From positions 1 through 23,201 of IMG/VR virus record IMGVR_UViG_3300009537_000188: a stretch of DNA of 23,201 bases; one strand, written 5' to 3'. The stretch's first letter is position 1. Each line of letters begins with the position of its first letter. The notes under the pieces were generated by a model. It saw nothing but the letters and a program-made list of their open reading frames with translations. It had not been told where the DNA came from and ran no database searches. Both the position numbers and the translations under genes were made by a program. The stretch is from a virus. Below are positions 8,168 to 16,753 of this stretch, piece by piece.

Positions 8168-8170
8168 CGA

Positions 8171-8275
8171 TTATTTGAAGTCGTTGCTTTTTTCCACCAT
8201 ATCTGTAATACTGTCTGACATGAAAGAAATATTAGCGGGAGCGGTGGTTGTTGGTTTCATTGTGTATTCAATCAT
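8171..8275 (-). CDS. Possible 34-aa small protein between the ejection and fibre genes
   Basis: An open frame begins MIEYTMKPTTTAPANISF and ends 11 nt before the fibre promoter. It starts 18 nt after the stop of the 952-aa gene, on the same strand as all other genes, which favours it over the antisense frame described separately. It has no clear ribosome binding site, no recognisable family, and is short enough to occur by chance. Confidence 0.3.
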   Translation of the reverse strand: MIEYTMKPTTTAPANISFMSDSITDMVEKSNDFK

Positions 8276-8297
8276 GATAGGTGGAGTTTATTTCTAG
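8220..8297 (+). CDS. Possible 25-aa antisense membrane peptide
   Basis: On the plus strand an ATG frame encodes MKEILAGAVVVGFIVYSIMI followed by GGVYF and a stop. It would be a single hydrophobic helix with a short charged N-terminus, similar in form to tiny phage membrane peptides. Its stop overlaps the stop of the 952-aa gene tail to tail in CTAG. It has no clear ribosome binding site or strong promoter and runs against every other gene, so I think chance is the likelier explanation. Confidence 0.15.
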   Translation: MKEILAGAVVVGFIVYSIMIGGVYF

Positions 8298-11152
8298 CGA
8301 AGTTCTAGGTATTTTTTAAGAACATCCGCAGTAAGAACACCCCCTGCTTTTAATTCAGAAAGTTTCTTTTTTAATTCATCCCCGCTTAAACCTTCGGTTA
8401 CTTTAATTACCATGCCCGCCCTTGCGTTTAACTTTGCTTGGTTTGTAACTTTTTCAATAATCTTGCCCTTTTCGTCATCGCTTAGTGATTGATAGTCCTC
8501 CCTACTAAATAAGGATTCCAACTTGTCACTAACGATTTGACCCGCAAACGACCACATTCTTGTGTTTTCTTCCTGTGTCAAGCCCTTAAATCCCTTCCTG
8601 TCTCCTAGTGTGGTTGGAGACACACGAAAACCCGCATCCATTAAACGCCTAAGTTCGGTTGTTACTGGTGTTCCTATGTCTGGGGATGGTCTTGATGGGT
8701 CTATTAGTATTTCTAACGGGTTTCCAACGCTCTCTCTTTCTCTTCCGAGTATATCTACCTGTGGTTCGAGTCCTCGCCTAGCCCCTGGTATTCTTGCTTG
8801 AACTCGTTGGGGGGTTGTCTCTGCCCTTCTTTCCTTTGGGTCTGATGCTCTTGCTACGTCTGACACAATGGTTGGAACGGACGATGCTATTAGGTTTGGT
8901 AAGTAAGTTTTAGCGTATCGCTTTGGGTCTGTGACGGCATTGATAGCATCTTGTAAACCAGTTAGAAACGTCTGTTCTGTAAAAGACTTGGCTCCACCTA
9001 TCAAAGCCTGTGAGAGTGCTTCTGTTGGGCTTCCAGCCTCCTCCAATGCCTTTTGGAAGTGTCCCCCCACCAATAGAATGTTACCCGCTGGTCCAAGTAT
9101 GATGGGGGAACGCCACTTGTCACCAATTTTAATAGCATTGTTTTTAACGCCTTCAGCTTTTTGTAACTCCTGCTCTCTTTCGTCCCCTATTGGGTAGTCT
9201 AATGAAATAAGTCCTTTCTTAGCCATCTCAACACCAATAGCCAAGATTCCTGTACCCGTTAAACCCCTACCTAGACCTTGTGAAAATAATCTTTGGTCGA
9301 ATTTACCCTTTCCAATGTTTTCTATAATAGTCTTGGCAATGCCAACTGGTGAATAGTTAATAATTTGCATAGCAACTGCTGACGGAGTTCTTCCGAACGG
9401 AAGAACTATCTCACCGATTCCAGGTATCTTCTGTATCGTTCTTGCGGCCTCGCCCAACGCTGTCTTGTTTTGGAAAACAGCAGTTGTGGCATCCGCTACC
9501 GCATATCGAATCATCTGTTCTGTAGGGGCTTCTATTACGCCGTTTGCGTACTTAATTAGGTCTGCCCCTTTAAATCCAGCGTTCTTGCCTTGGGCAAGTG
9601 CTTGGTCCATAAGAGAACGAGATAACGCTCCGTAATAGAAAGGCTGGTCCTGTGCTCCAAGAAACCTAAATACAGTGTCGGTATATGCCTGAAAAACCTT
9701 AGCGACTTTTCCCTTACCAAAGTTTACTCGTTTGTAATCTAATTTAGCCGCTATGTTTCTTTCATCGAACCCTGTCTTAAAATATCTCACGCCCTTTTCA
9801 AATCCCTCTGCTACACCACTACCAACGCCTTTTGTCGTTAACACCTTGGTTCTTTTTCCTGTAAATAAAGCTGCGGCACTGTCCACAATAGATGCGGGAA
9901 TGTCTTTTACAATCTCTGATGTGCCGTGGAATAGGTTAGAGAATATGTTTAATCCTTGGGTCTTTATGCCAGTAAGGAGTCCTGCCTTCCACACAGCAAT
10001 AACTTTTTTCATCAGAGGTGTAGGCACTAAGTCTTGGATAAAGTTCTGTAACTTCTGAAATTTCATAGCTTTCTCTGCACCATCTGCCATTCCATTTACA
10101 ACTTTCATTTCTTCAGTAATAAACCTTGCTTGTTCCCCAGATAGTTCAGCTATTCTTTTAGCAAATGGAGCTGTTTCGTTGTATCTCTGTATCTCCCTTG
10201 CGGCAAATCTGACTTGTCCTTCTGGGGTTAGTTTTCCTAGAATAGAGGCGGCTTGAATGGCCCTACCCTGCTCTGTGAGCTTTGGGGCTAGGGTGTTGGC
10301 TATTTCTGCGGCTTTATCATAAAGGGCTGAGACTTGGGCTGGGTCGGTAGCCTTAGCTGCGTCATCGGCATATTTCTTTAGAAGTTCTGAAGCAACAGCA
10401 ACGGCATTGTCGTCTGAACCAGTGAGTGCCATCTTCTCTGCCGTAACGAAGTCATCTCTAATTAGGTTCTTAGCTTTAATAGATAGGACATCAGTAGCCC
10501 TTGGGATATACTGACCAGCTATCCTTTCTGCGTCTGGGATAACTTCTTTTGCACTTGTTATGAATCCACGAGTTTTTTTAATTACATCTTTACCTTTTTG
10601 TATAAATCTTGAAACTTGTTGAGATTCAGTTACCACCTTATCTACCAAGGAAGAGAGTTGTTTGGGGTCAGTTAGGCGAACGGCATCATCTAGGTATTTC
10701 TTGGCTACGTCATCTGCCACACCCATCGTTTGCTTAAAGATTCTTAATACATCATCAGCTTTGTTGGCGTTCTTTAGCAAAGCCACAGCACCAGACTTTG
10801 ACACCTTACCGCCTGGGATTAAATCAGCAGCACCAAGGGCAAAACCTACAAACGGTGCGGCTTTCCCGCTTTCTTTTAAGCCTACCTCTGCACCAAAACT
10901 TCTGGCTGTGATTGGCTTATCCGTACCATAGAGTTGTTTCTGAAAGAAGGTAGATGGTGTAAGTGTCTGTCCTGTCAGAGTAGAAGCTACCCCAGCCGTC
11001 CCACGAAAGAAAGATTGCCCTGATTTCTGAAATCCACCAAGTATCTTTTCCCCTACTTGTTTTGTGGCACTTGGGACTTCACGCACAATGTCCCGAACCC
11101 TCAGGTCCTGTGTAGGTTCAAAGTATTTCCTTATGAAGTCTGATACAGCCAT
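8294..11152 (-). CDS. Large internal virion (ejection) protein candidate, 952 aa
   Basis: This 952-aa protein is mostly helical, with small-residue and Gly-rich amphipathic stretches (GKAAPFVGFALGAADLIPGG near 93-112). Long Ala/Lys/Asp-rich helices lie at 120-400. A central block around 385-560 contains KAGLLTGIKTQGLNIFSNLF and FRFLGAQDQPFYYGALSRSL, which resembles modules found in large polyvalent and internal proteins of podoviruses. The C-terminal 150 residues carry Pro/Arg-rich linkers and a final helical domain (LSGDELKKKLSELKAGGVLT). No catalytic motif was recognised. Proteins of this size beside another large helical protein, in a phage without a tape measure, usually enter the cell with the DNA. 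Its ATG overlaps the stop of the 511-aa gene (TAATG), so the two are coupled. Confidence 0.58.
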   Translation of the reverse strand: MAVSDFIRKYFEPTQDLRVRDIVREVPSATKQVGEKILGGFQKSGQSFFRGTAGVASTLTGQTLTPSTFFQKQLYGTDKPITARSFGAEVGLKESGKAAPFVGFALGAADLIPGGKVSKSGAVALLKNANKADDVLRIFKQTMGVADDVAKKYLDDAVRLTDPKQLSSLVDKVVTESQQVSRFIQKGKDVIKKTRGFITSAKEVIPDAERIAGQYIPRATDVLSIKAKNLIRDDFVTAEKMALTGSDDNAVAVASELLKKYADDAAKATDPAQVSALYDKAAEIANTLAPKLTEQGRAIQAASILGKLTPEGQVRFAAREIQRYNETAPFAKRIAELSGEQARFITEEMKVVNGMADGAEKAMKFQKLQNFIQDLVPTPLMKKVIAVWKAGLLTGIKTQGLNIFSNLFHGTSEIVKDIPASIVDSAAALFTGKRTKVLTTKGVGSGVAEGFEKGVRYFKTGFDERNIAAKLDYKRVNFGKGKVAKVFQAYTDTVFRFLGAQDQPFYYGALSRSLMDQALAQGKNAGFKGADLIKYANGVIEAPTEQMIRYAVADATTAVFQNKTALGEAARTIQKIPGIGEIVLPFGRTPSAVAMQIINYSPVGIAKTIIENIGKGKFDQRLFSQGLGRGLTGTGILAIGVEMAKKGLISLDYPIGDEREQELQKAEGVKNNAIKIGDKWRSPIILGPAGNILLVGGHFQKALEEAGSPTEALSQALIGGAKSFTEQTFLTGLQDAINAVTDPKRYAKTYLPNLIASSVPTIVSDVARASDPKERRAETTPQRVQARIPGARRGLEPQVDILGRERESVGNPLEILIDPSRPSPDIGTPVTTELRRLMDAGFRVSPTTLGDRKGFKGLTQEENTRMWSFAGQIVSDKLESLFSREDYQSLSDDEKGKIIEKVTNQAKLNARAGMVIKVTEGLSGDELKKKLSELKAGGVLTADVLKKYLELR

Positions 11153-12687
11153 TATAGGTCATCAAAATTAATTCCTCCCGATGTGTCTTTTTTAGTGGCT
11201 TTCGACATGATTCCATCGCGGTACTTAATCCATTCTTCTTGGAGTTTCGATGATGTCAGAGATTGTCTTAATTCTGTTTGTATATAATCCTTAAACCATG
11301 CTGGTGGCGTATCTGAGCCAAACCCCTTGGCAAATAAGTCGTCTCGTACTTTTGATGCTTCGGATGTGGTGAGGTCGGAGAGTTTGGTGAAACCGTCTAA
11401 AACTTGTAAGGTTCTAGCAAGAGTGCCACCAGAAGCACCACCAGATACACCACTCAACCTACTTGCAAGCTGTGCATATTGTCTACCGAAGTCTGGGGAG
11501 CTGGTGTTGAGACCATATACAGAGTTAATAAGTGCCGTTTGTCCTGACTTTGCAAACTCAAGAGCGAGTTTCTCTTGAGCGTCTACGTTAGACATCTGCA
11601 TTTCCCAAGCTCTGTCGTTGTTTTTCTTCACGGCGTCTGCTTTAATTTTTTGTTCGTTTGTTAAGAATCCAGAGATTGAATCTACCAGAGCGTTCCTGTA
11701 GTTCCACTCGTTGTTTATCCTTTCCTGTTGGAATGAGGTTACTTGAGTTAGATAGTCTTGAGCTAGTTCTAAGTTTCCTTGTGCGGCAGCTACCTGTGCT
11801 TGAATAGGCAGTGCTCTGATAGCGGCTTCTCGATTAATGGTTGCCTCCTGACCACCATATACGGCTTCAGTAACACCCTCCTGATTGCCGATTTCTCGCA
11901 ACCTGAGTAGGTCTGCGTCTCTTTTTGCCACAACCGAGTTAAGCGAAGCGGTATAACCCGCCAATTCTGCCTTCCTTTGATTTACTTCATTTTGAGCATT
12001 CTGAAACTCTGGCGATGCCTGAACGCTATCCTTTTGTTGGATTAGACTCATTAAGTCTTTTTGAAGGGAGGCCCTTTCCTGACTAGCCTTATCTTCTGGG
12101 CTTCCTCCTTGCATGAACTGACCGTTATCACCCATTACAAATCCGTCTTTAGCTAATAGATTAGCCACACCTGAGTTATTTATCGCACCCACATTGTTAT
12201 ATGTAGGTTTGCTTGGGAAGTTTACCGAAGGGGCTGATGCACTTGAAAGAATGTTGGTGCCGACAGAAGAACTCAAACCGAATGAACTTGTACCGCCAGA
12301 AACGGTTCGGGTGGGAGAATAACTGGAGATTGCAGACGTGCCATAGATAGGGGAACCCAGAGATGAATTAGAACCACCAGAACCTCCCGAGATTGTTCGA
12401 GGCTGTTGAACTGCCAGACCGCCAGAATTAATGGCAGATTGAATACCTGACGAAGACACCCCTCCATAACTCGTGATTGGATTGGCAAACGATACCCCAT
12501 TCGACATCAAGCCCGTGTTTGGTGTGAAAGATGCTGTCCCAGGAAGAATCCCCTTACTTACTGTGAACTGAGATGGATTAACTGGAAAGGACATTCCCGC
12601 ACTGGCCGTTTGAGAAGAGCCCAAGACATTCTTGACTGCTCCGTAAAGATTCTTTGCCCCTTGTTTTATGCTTGATAATATACTCAT
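11152..12687 (-). CDS. Helical internal or tail protein candidate, 511 aa
   Basis: I chose the ATG at 12687 (MSILSSIKQGAKNLYGAVKN) because an extended -10 box lies 10 nt before it and the upstream extension to 12732 would cover that box. The first 20 residues form an amphipathic helix. Residues about 30-185 are a low-complexity Ser/Gly/Asn-rich region without charged clusters. Residues 190-400 are a long Gln/Ala/Glu-rich helical region with coiled-coil potential (QRKAELAGYTASLNSVVAKR). The C-terminus ends SGGINFDDL. The layout fits a virion-internal or ejection protein working with the coupled 952-aa product, but no family was recognised with certainty. Confidence 0.55.
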   Translation of the reverse strand: MSILSSIKQGAKNLYGAVKNVLGSSQTASAGMSFPVNPSQFTVSKGILPGTASFTPNTGLMSNGVSFANPITSYGGVSSSGIQSAINSGGLAVQQPRTISGGSGGSNSSLGSPIYGTSAISSYSPTRTVSGGTSSFGLSSSVGTNILSSASAPSVNFPSKPTYNNVGAINNSGVANLLAKDGFVMGDNGQFMQGGSPEDKASQERASLQKDLMSLIQQKDSVQASPEFQNAQNEVNQRKAELAGYTASLNSVVAKRDADLLRLREIGNQEGVTEAVYGGQEATINREAAIRALPIQAQVAAAQGNLELAQDYLTQVTSFQQERINNEWNYRNALVDSISGFLTNEQKIKADAVKKNNDRAWEMQMSNVDAQEKLALEFAKSGQTALINSVYGLNTSSPDFGRQYAQLASRLSGVSGGASGGTLARTLQVLDGFTKLSDLTTSEASKVRDDLFAKGFGSDTPPAWFKDYIQTELRQSLTSSKLQEEWIKYRDGIMSKATKKDTSGGINFDDL

Positions 12688-12696
12688 GATTTTATA

Positions 12697-12705
12697 ATTA
12701 TAACA
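12697..12705 (-). promoter_or_regulatory. Extended -10 promoter (TGTTATAAT) before the 511-aa gene
   Basis: The same TGTTATAAT extended -10 sequence as before the tail fibre gene is followed by the same TATA run. It ends 9 nt before the chosen ATG, so the transcript would be nearly leaderless. The upstream bases match the other two sites only partly. No convincing -35 box is present. Confidence 0.48.
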
Positions 12706-12712
12706 TTTTTGA

Positions 12713-12976
12713 TTAAGTTTGTGTTCCCACAACCGTCCATGTGGGCACGGTGGCGTTTGTGCAGATATATAAAACTCCCGATATTGCCATTAAGTCCCCG
12801 ACTTCCGCCACTGTCGGGGCAGAAGAAAAGACAGGAACTCGGAGTCGGGTATTGAAAGTAATGTCTTTGTTGAAAACTTGAGAGGAGCTGAAGTTGTTCT
12901 TGAAAAAGGAAGAGGACAATTCTTCAACTTGTTTCCTAAGAGCCGTTATTTGGTCTTGGAGTTCTTGTGGTGTCAT
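12713..12976 (-). CDS. Small fibre-tip-like protein with N-terminal coiled coil
   Basis: This 87-aa protein starts with a heptad helix (MTPQELQDQITALRKQVEEL, residues 1-20). It ends with a beta segment of the kind found at the tips of phage fibres: residues 53-87 contain AEVGDLMAISGVLYICTNAT and finish with WTVVGTQT. Coiled coil plus such a tip suggests a short trimeric fibre or spike. The start overlaps the stop of the 501-aa gene (ATGA), so translation is likely coupled. Fibre-like character is well supported by composition; the exact virion position is unknown. Confidence 0.62.
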   Translation of the reverse strand: MTPQELQDQITALRKQVEELSSSFFKNNFSSSQVFNKDITFNTRLRVPVFSSAPTVAEVGDLMAISGVLYICTNATVPTWTVVGTQT

Positions 12977-14478
12977 GATTTTCCTAATGTTGGTGTGGCT
13001 AGTACCCTAAAGCCTGTTATCTCCCCACCCCCAGTTACACTTTCTAATCTAAAGCGTATTTCGTGGAAGAAAGGAAGAGCTACTCCTGTGCTTTCGATGT
13101 TAATAAACTCCCTAGACAAAGCTCCTGTGGTAGAGAATGTTCCGATTGTTGTCCACGAGGTGTCCGCATCTTTCTTGAACTTAACTGTCATAGAGCTAGT
13201 TGCTGGTAGCGGGGCTGTGTAGATTGTAAAGGAGTCTAGTTTCTTTTTAACAGTTACGTCTCCCATATCAAAGATTTGAGACTCGTAGACAGAGGTAAAG
13301 GCATAGGTAGACACATCGTTTGTTTTGTCCACAGAGCCATCGTTTGAATGGGCTATAAATACATAGTTAGCTGCGTTTCCTATTGCTTGGATTCCTGAAG
13401 TGGTTACGTTCTCGTCAACAAAGTCTAGGGTGAGAGCGAAGTTATAATCTCCGTTCTTTCTGCCGAAAGACCAGATACCCTCGTCATATTCTGTTCCTGC
13501 GGTGTTTGTCATAATCTTAGCTGCCCAGAATAGACGATTGTTATTAACGAACTTTGAAATAGGGATAGTTTTGCCTGTGAGGGCTTTGGTGAAGATTTCT
13601 TTTACCACCTTAGCCGCACCCCCCTGATACACTTGTATCACCATAGACCCCTTACCCGCCCCAGTAGCGTTGTTTAGGTATCTGTCTGTGATACCGACCA
13701 ATACTCCTTCTACGTTACCGAGGACTCTTAAATCTCCCTCTCCCCAGTCTACAGTTTCAACGAATAGGTCTGAAGATAGATTCCAAATAAAGACCTTTGA
13801 TTGTCCGTTGTATGAAGAGACAGGCGAACATCCGATAGCCAAGTATGAACCATAGTTAGCTAGTGAAGTAATCTTGTAATTCGTAGGGACTGTCTTAGCA
13901 CTATCAGTAACAGTTCCTGTTGTGCCGATACGAACAACGACATTGTTATAAGCCATATAAGCGTTCCCGTCTGCTGCGATAACTCCGTTTGCTACAGATG
14001 TAATGGTCGAGGCAACAGTTCCTTGTGAGTCGGTTATAGAGGGAGTTCCCGAAAGCAATCCCCATCTAAATATCTGAGTAGTTCCTTGAAAGCCCCAAAG
14101 GTAATCCTTGTATTCAAAGAAGCAACCATTTTTAACGGCTCCATTTCCTTCTGAAGTTGCTGGTGTTGTCCAAAGACCCACAGTAGCATCTGCTTTTTGA
14201 AGTATTTTTGTAAGTCCAGCTCCAGTTTGTCCTAGTCCGTATAGTTTTGCTGATGTAGAAGCATATACGAAGTCTTGAACAATATATTGTTTTAGGTCAG
14301 TAGCACTTACAGAAGTTTCGGTGTCGGCTTCTAGTGACCTATAAGGGGTAAGTCTTTTAGGATTAGAGAAGATGTCAAAGTGTTTGGTAATCTGAAATTC
14401 AGTAGGTGCGTTCTTCCTGATATCATCACTGATACCTCCGTTGAACTGATTTACATAGATGGGGATTTGTTTAAACAT
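12973..14478 (-). CDS. Tail structural protein, 501 aa (possible nozzle or propeller-like)
   Basis: This beta-rich protein begins FKQIPIYVNQFNGGISDDIR, a start I associate with structural proteins found between connector and fibre genes in environmental phages. Much of residues 90-380 consists of repeated strand units with Trp, Gly and Asn turns (AKLYGLGQTGAGL, DYLWGFQGTTQIFRWGLLSG, RVLGNVEGVLVGITDRYL). These could form a beta-propeller. The last 120 residues (from about 380) look like a separate beta-sandwich, with SMTVKFKKDADTSWTTIGTF. Position after the connector and the small fibre-like genes suggests a tail nozzle or hub, by analogy with podovirus tails; this is inference. The start follows a TAATATG junction. 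Confidence 0.55.
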   Translation of the reverse strand: MFKQIPIYVNQFNGGISDDIRKNAPTEFQITKHFDIFSNPKRLTPYRSLEADTETSVSATDLKQYIVQDFVYASTSAKLYGLGQTGAGLTKILQKADATVGLWTTPATSEGNGAVKNGCFFEYKDYLWGFQGTTQIFRWGLLSGTPSITDSQGTVASTITSVANGVIAADGNAYMAYNNVVVRIGTTGTVTDSAKTVPTNYKITSLANYGSYLAIGCSPVSSYNGQSKVFIWNLSSDLFVETVDWGEGDLRVLGNVEGVLVGITDRYLNNATGAGKGSMVIQVYQGGAAKVVKEIFTKALTGKTIPISKFVNNNRLFWAAKIMTNTAGTEYDEGIWSFGRKNGDYNFALTLDFVDENVTTSGIQAIGNAANYVFIAHSNDGSVDKTNDVSTYAFTSVYESQIFDMGDVTVKKKLDSFTIYTAPLPATSSMTVKFKKDADTSWTTIGTFSTTGALSREFINIESTGVALPFFHEIRFRLESVTGGGEITGFRVLATPTLGKS

Positions 14479-14479
14479 A

Positions 14480-15289
14480 TTATACTTTTAATACCTCGAC
14501 GGTATAGCCGTCTAGCTCATATCCTTTAGAATTTAAGCTCTGAAAAGAAGCCGAGAGCGTTTGATTGGCGGTTGAGTCTATGGCGGCAGTCCCCCTTATT
14601 CGTTTTTTGGCAGAATTTCCCATAGAACCATCAGAAACCCAAAATTCCGCATTCGAGTTGACATATTGTACATTCGTAGCTCCGTTGGCAGTGATTATGG
14701 CTTCCCAAGTAAACGGTGTCTGGACAGTGACGGTAGGAGAAGCCACATCGATATTGGTTCCACCCCAAGTCAACCTGAGAGTGGCGGTCACAGTGCCAGC
14801 ACCACGATTGATGGTTCCGTGAATTATAACCCTTATTGCGTTGGTGGTGCTTAGCGAATTTGCAGGTATTGTGGTAGAAAATATCGTATAAGAACCATCG
14901 GAACTTGATTGATTACCTGCTACTGATGCAGTAATTAACTTAGAAAAGGACAGCAGGGTTCCTAGTCTTGTCGCCAGCTTCGCAGGAGTAACAACAAGTT
15001 TAGCACCGGTTCCGCCCGTAGCTGTGCCGGCAGTTACCTCAGCGTCTGTTGCCTCTTCTACGATACCTCTTGTAGTCTCGCTAGCATTAACATTTCCACC
15101 TGCATCAACGTAGGCTTTAACTGCTTTCTGCGTAGCAATCTTCGTGTCAGAGTTGGCCGCAAGAGAAGTGTCTGTATCTAGGTAAGATGTCTCAATCTTG
15201 TCAGAATTAAGATTGGCAAAGTTGGTATTTATGTTTGTGCGACTGTTTGTGATGAGGTCGCCTGCTGCAATGTTAGTGATAGTTGTCAT
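14480..15289 (-). CDS. Fibre-like structural protein, 269 aa
   Basis: I chose the ATG at 15289 (MTTITNIAAGDLITNSRTNI) because it overlaps the stop of the 62-aa gene in TAATG, while the longer frame would run through that gene. Residues 20-110 carry a motif common in phage fibres: NFANLNSDKIETSYLDTD, then KIATQKAVKAYVDAGG. Residues about 115-269 form a jelly-roll-like domain with IRVIIHGTINRGAGTVTATL and LTWGGTNIDVASPTVTVQ. The protein should be an exposed trimeric fibre or spike subunit near the connector, but its place on the virion is not shown by the sequence. Confidence 0.6.
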   Translation of the reverse strand: MTTITNIAAGDLITNSRTNINTNFANLNSDKIETSYLDTDTSLAANSDTKIATQKAVKAYVDAGGNVNASETTRGIVEEATDAEVTAGTATGGTGAKLVVTPAKLATRLGTLLSFSKLITASVAGNQSSSDGSYTIFSTTIPANSLSTTNAIRVIIHGTINRGAGTVTATLRLTWGGTNIDVASPTVTVQTPFTWEAIITANGATNVQYVNSNAEFWVSDGSMGNSAKKRIRGTAAIDSTANQTLSASFQSLNSKGYELDGYTVEVLKV

Positions 15290-15477
15290 TATGGTTTTGC
15301 TACGTTGGTAATAGAGGAACTCTGTTTTGTTGTGTTTGTAAACAACGACCCAGTTGCTAACCACGTCCTCGTTTCAGAGGCCCAAGTCGACGTAATTGTA
15401 GACCAAAGTTCCCCGAAGGAAACCCTCACGGAGTTGATTAGAGAAGTCGTAGGTTTTGTGGTGTTTGTAATTGTCAT
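15289..15477 (-). CDS. Small 62-aa structural protein with terminal repeats
   Basis: This small frame is supported by TAATG overlaps at both ends, with the connector gene before it and the 269-aa gene after it. It begins MTITNTTKPTTSLINSVRVS and ends FTNTTKQSSSITNVAKP, so a TNTTK-x-(T/S)-S-(L/I) unit appears at both ends. The middle (FGELWSTITSTWASETRTWL) has four Trp. Low charge and repeats suggest a minor virion or fibre-assembly protein. No family is claimed. Confidence 0.55.
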   Translation of the reverse strand: MTITNTTKPTTSLINSVRVSFGELWSTITSTWASETRTWLATGSLFTNTTKQSSSITNVAKP

Positions 15478-16205
15478 TATCGTGAGCTTCTATGCCTTAT
15501 TCTGATTACGTTTGGTTCATCTGTCTCTCTACTTGCGAAGTAGTCGTCTATTACCTGCTCTTCTTTTAAGAGTTCGACGGCCAATACTTGTAAGTTTGGA
15601 AGTCCCAATTCTACAGCCGCATCGTAAGCACCTTTAACAACGAACCCGTTATGGAGGTCGTCTGCCACACCAGGTTGCTTGGTTGTGTCTGTGCCTGCAA
15701 AGTATGAAGGGGCGCGTTGGAAGTAGTATTTTAATTTGTACTTACTTGCATCTGCGGTCGAGGGTTTGCTATCTAGCCTTATGATATTGTCCGCTATTTT
15801 GTCGTAGGCAGTTGGCGTTTCCACATTAATCCCAAAAGAACTGAAACGATAACTCCCAGAGTTAATATCAACTGGAGTTAGTCTGGTCTCGATATTTGTG
15901 GCTATCTCTATAAGAGAAACTGCGGTAAGGTTTGTGATTCTGTTGCCTTGCTGGTCGGTTAAGAACGAATAATCTGACACGTTAGCCGTTAGGCTTTCTG
16001 TCCCCTCTGGTAATGCTGCGTGATTAGTGTCGTCTAGTTGGAAACGTCTGTCCAAGACTTTTCCCCTGGTGAAGATGTGGTTGAGCCAAACATTGCAAGA
16101 ATTAACAATCTTGGATGTTGGCCATTGTGTAGAATCAACACCAGCCTTTGCTCTGACCTGTTGGACTATCCCCGTATTATTTGTTGCTTCTGAAAATGCT
16201 GTCAT
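15477..16205 (-). CDS. Probable head-tail connector (adaptor) protein
   Basis: This 242-aa protein starts NTGIVQQVRAKAGVDSTQWP and continues SKIVNSCNVWLNHIFTRGKV, the two-helix opening typical of gp4-like or gp6-like phage adaptors that dock under the portal. The middle is beta-rich, and the end returns to helices (FVVKGAYDAAVELGLPNLQV, then ELLKEEQVIDDYFASRETDE), which also fits adaptors with a C-terminal helix reaching into the portal. It is the first tail-side gene after the head module. The start follows TAACATG with the coiled-coil gene. The family is inferred from layout and position. Confidence 0.55.
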   Translation of the reverse strand: MTAFSEATNNTGIVQQVRAKAGVDSTQWPTSKIVNSCNVWLNHIFTRGKVLDRRFQLDDTNHAALPEGTESLTANVSDYSFLTDQQGNRITNLTAVSLIEIATNIETRLTPVDINSGSYRFSSFGINVETPTAYDKIADNIIRLDSKPSTADASKYKLKYYFQRAPSYFAGTDTTKQPGVADDLHNGFVVKGAYDAAVELGLPNLQVLAVELLKEEQVIDDYFASRETDEPNVIRIRHRSSR

Positions 16206-16206
16206 G

Positions 16207-16743
16207 TTATTGTTTTTTATTCTTAAATCCCACCTTAAAGTCGTTCATGTGACTAAAGATTGAGGCCACGATTTCTCCGTCCTCTAAGGCAAGAGAGTCA
16301 AAGTCCTCGTACATATCTGCAAGGAAGGGCTTCATCACCTTCCTGCCTAGTGGAATAATCTTGTCGTTGTACTTCTGTGCTTTGAGAGCCATTTTGTTTC
16401 TTTCTGTTTCTTTCTTTTCTTTGGCGTCTTCTAGTTCTTTGTATTTATCTCTTAGTTCTTGAGGTACTTGCTTGGTCATTCTTTCAAAGATTTCCTGCTT
16501 GTACTCCTTCATTAGCTTGATAGCCTTATCCACTTCCTTAGTAAGTTCCTTTTCTTTCTTTAGGATGTCTTTGATGTCTACTTTCTTCTCTTCCTTTTGT
16601 AGTTTAACGTCAATTTCAGCCATTTCTTTCTCTAGAGCTTCGATTTCTTCTGACACACCTCGCCCAATCTTAACCAAATCACTCTTCTTGGTGATAAGGT
16701 CTGCCAGCTTGGCGTTTTCAATTTTAATTACTTTAGGGTACAT
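16207..16743 (-). CDS. Charged coiled-coil protein, 178 aa
   Basis: I chose MYPKVIKIENAKLADLITKK at 16743, just after the HNH stop in a TAATATG junction; the longer frame would overlap the HNH gene. Nearly all of residues 15-145 are predicted helix rich in Lys and Glu (EEIEALEKEMAEIDVKLQKE, KKEKELTKEVDKAIKLMKEY), forming a long coiled coil. A more hydrophobic C-terminal part (FLADMYEDFDSLALEDGEIV) follows. No enzyme motif is visible. Its place between the head genes and the connector suggests a head completion or assembly role, which is a guess. Confidence 0.6.
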   Translation of the reverse strand: MYPKVIKIENAKLADLITKKSDLVKIGRGVSEEIEALEKEMAEIDVKLQKEEKKVDIKDILKKEKELTKEVDKAIKLMKEYKQEIFERMTKQVPQELRDKYKELEDAKEKKETERNKMALKAQKYNDKIIPLGRKVMKPFLADMYEDFDSLALEDGEIVASIFSHMNDFKVGFKNKKQ

Positions 16744-16753
16744 ATTATTTTTT
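16741..16753. repeat. Direct repeat, right junction of the HNH gene (copy 2)
   Basis: The 13 bases CATATTATTTTTT are identical to 17234-17246. On the coding strand both read AAAAAATAATATG: the Lys codons and stop of one gene and the start of the next. Confidence 0.7.

Noticed and set aside
7501-8178. Several plus-strand frames opposite the tail fibre N-terminus
   Set aside because: They mirror a highly helical coding sequence on the minus strand and have no neighbours, starts or composition supporting real genes.
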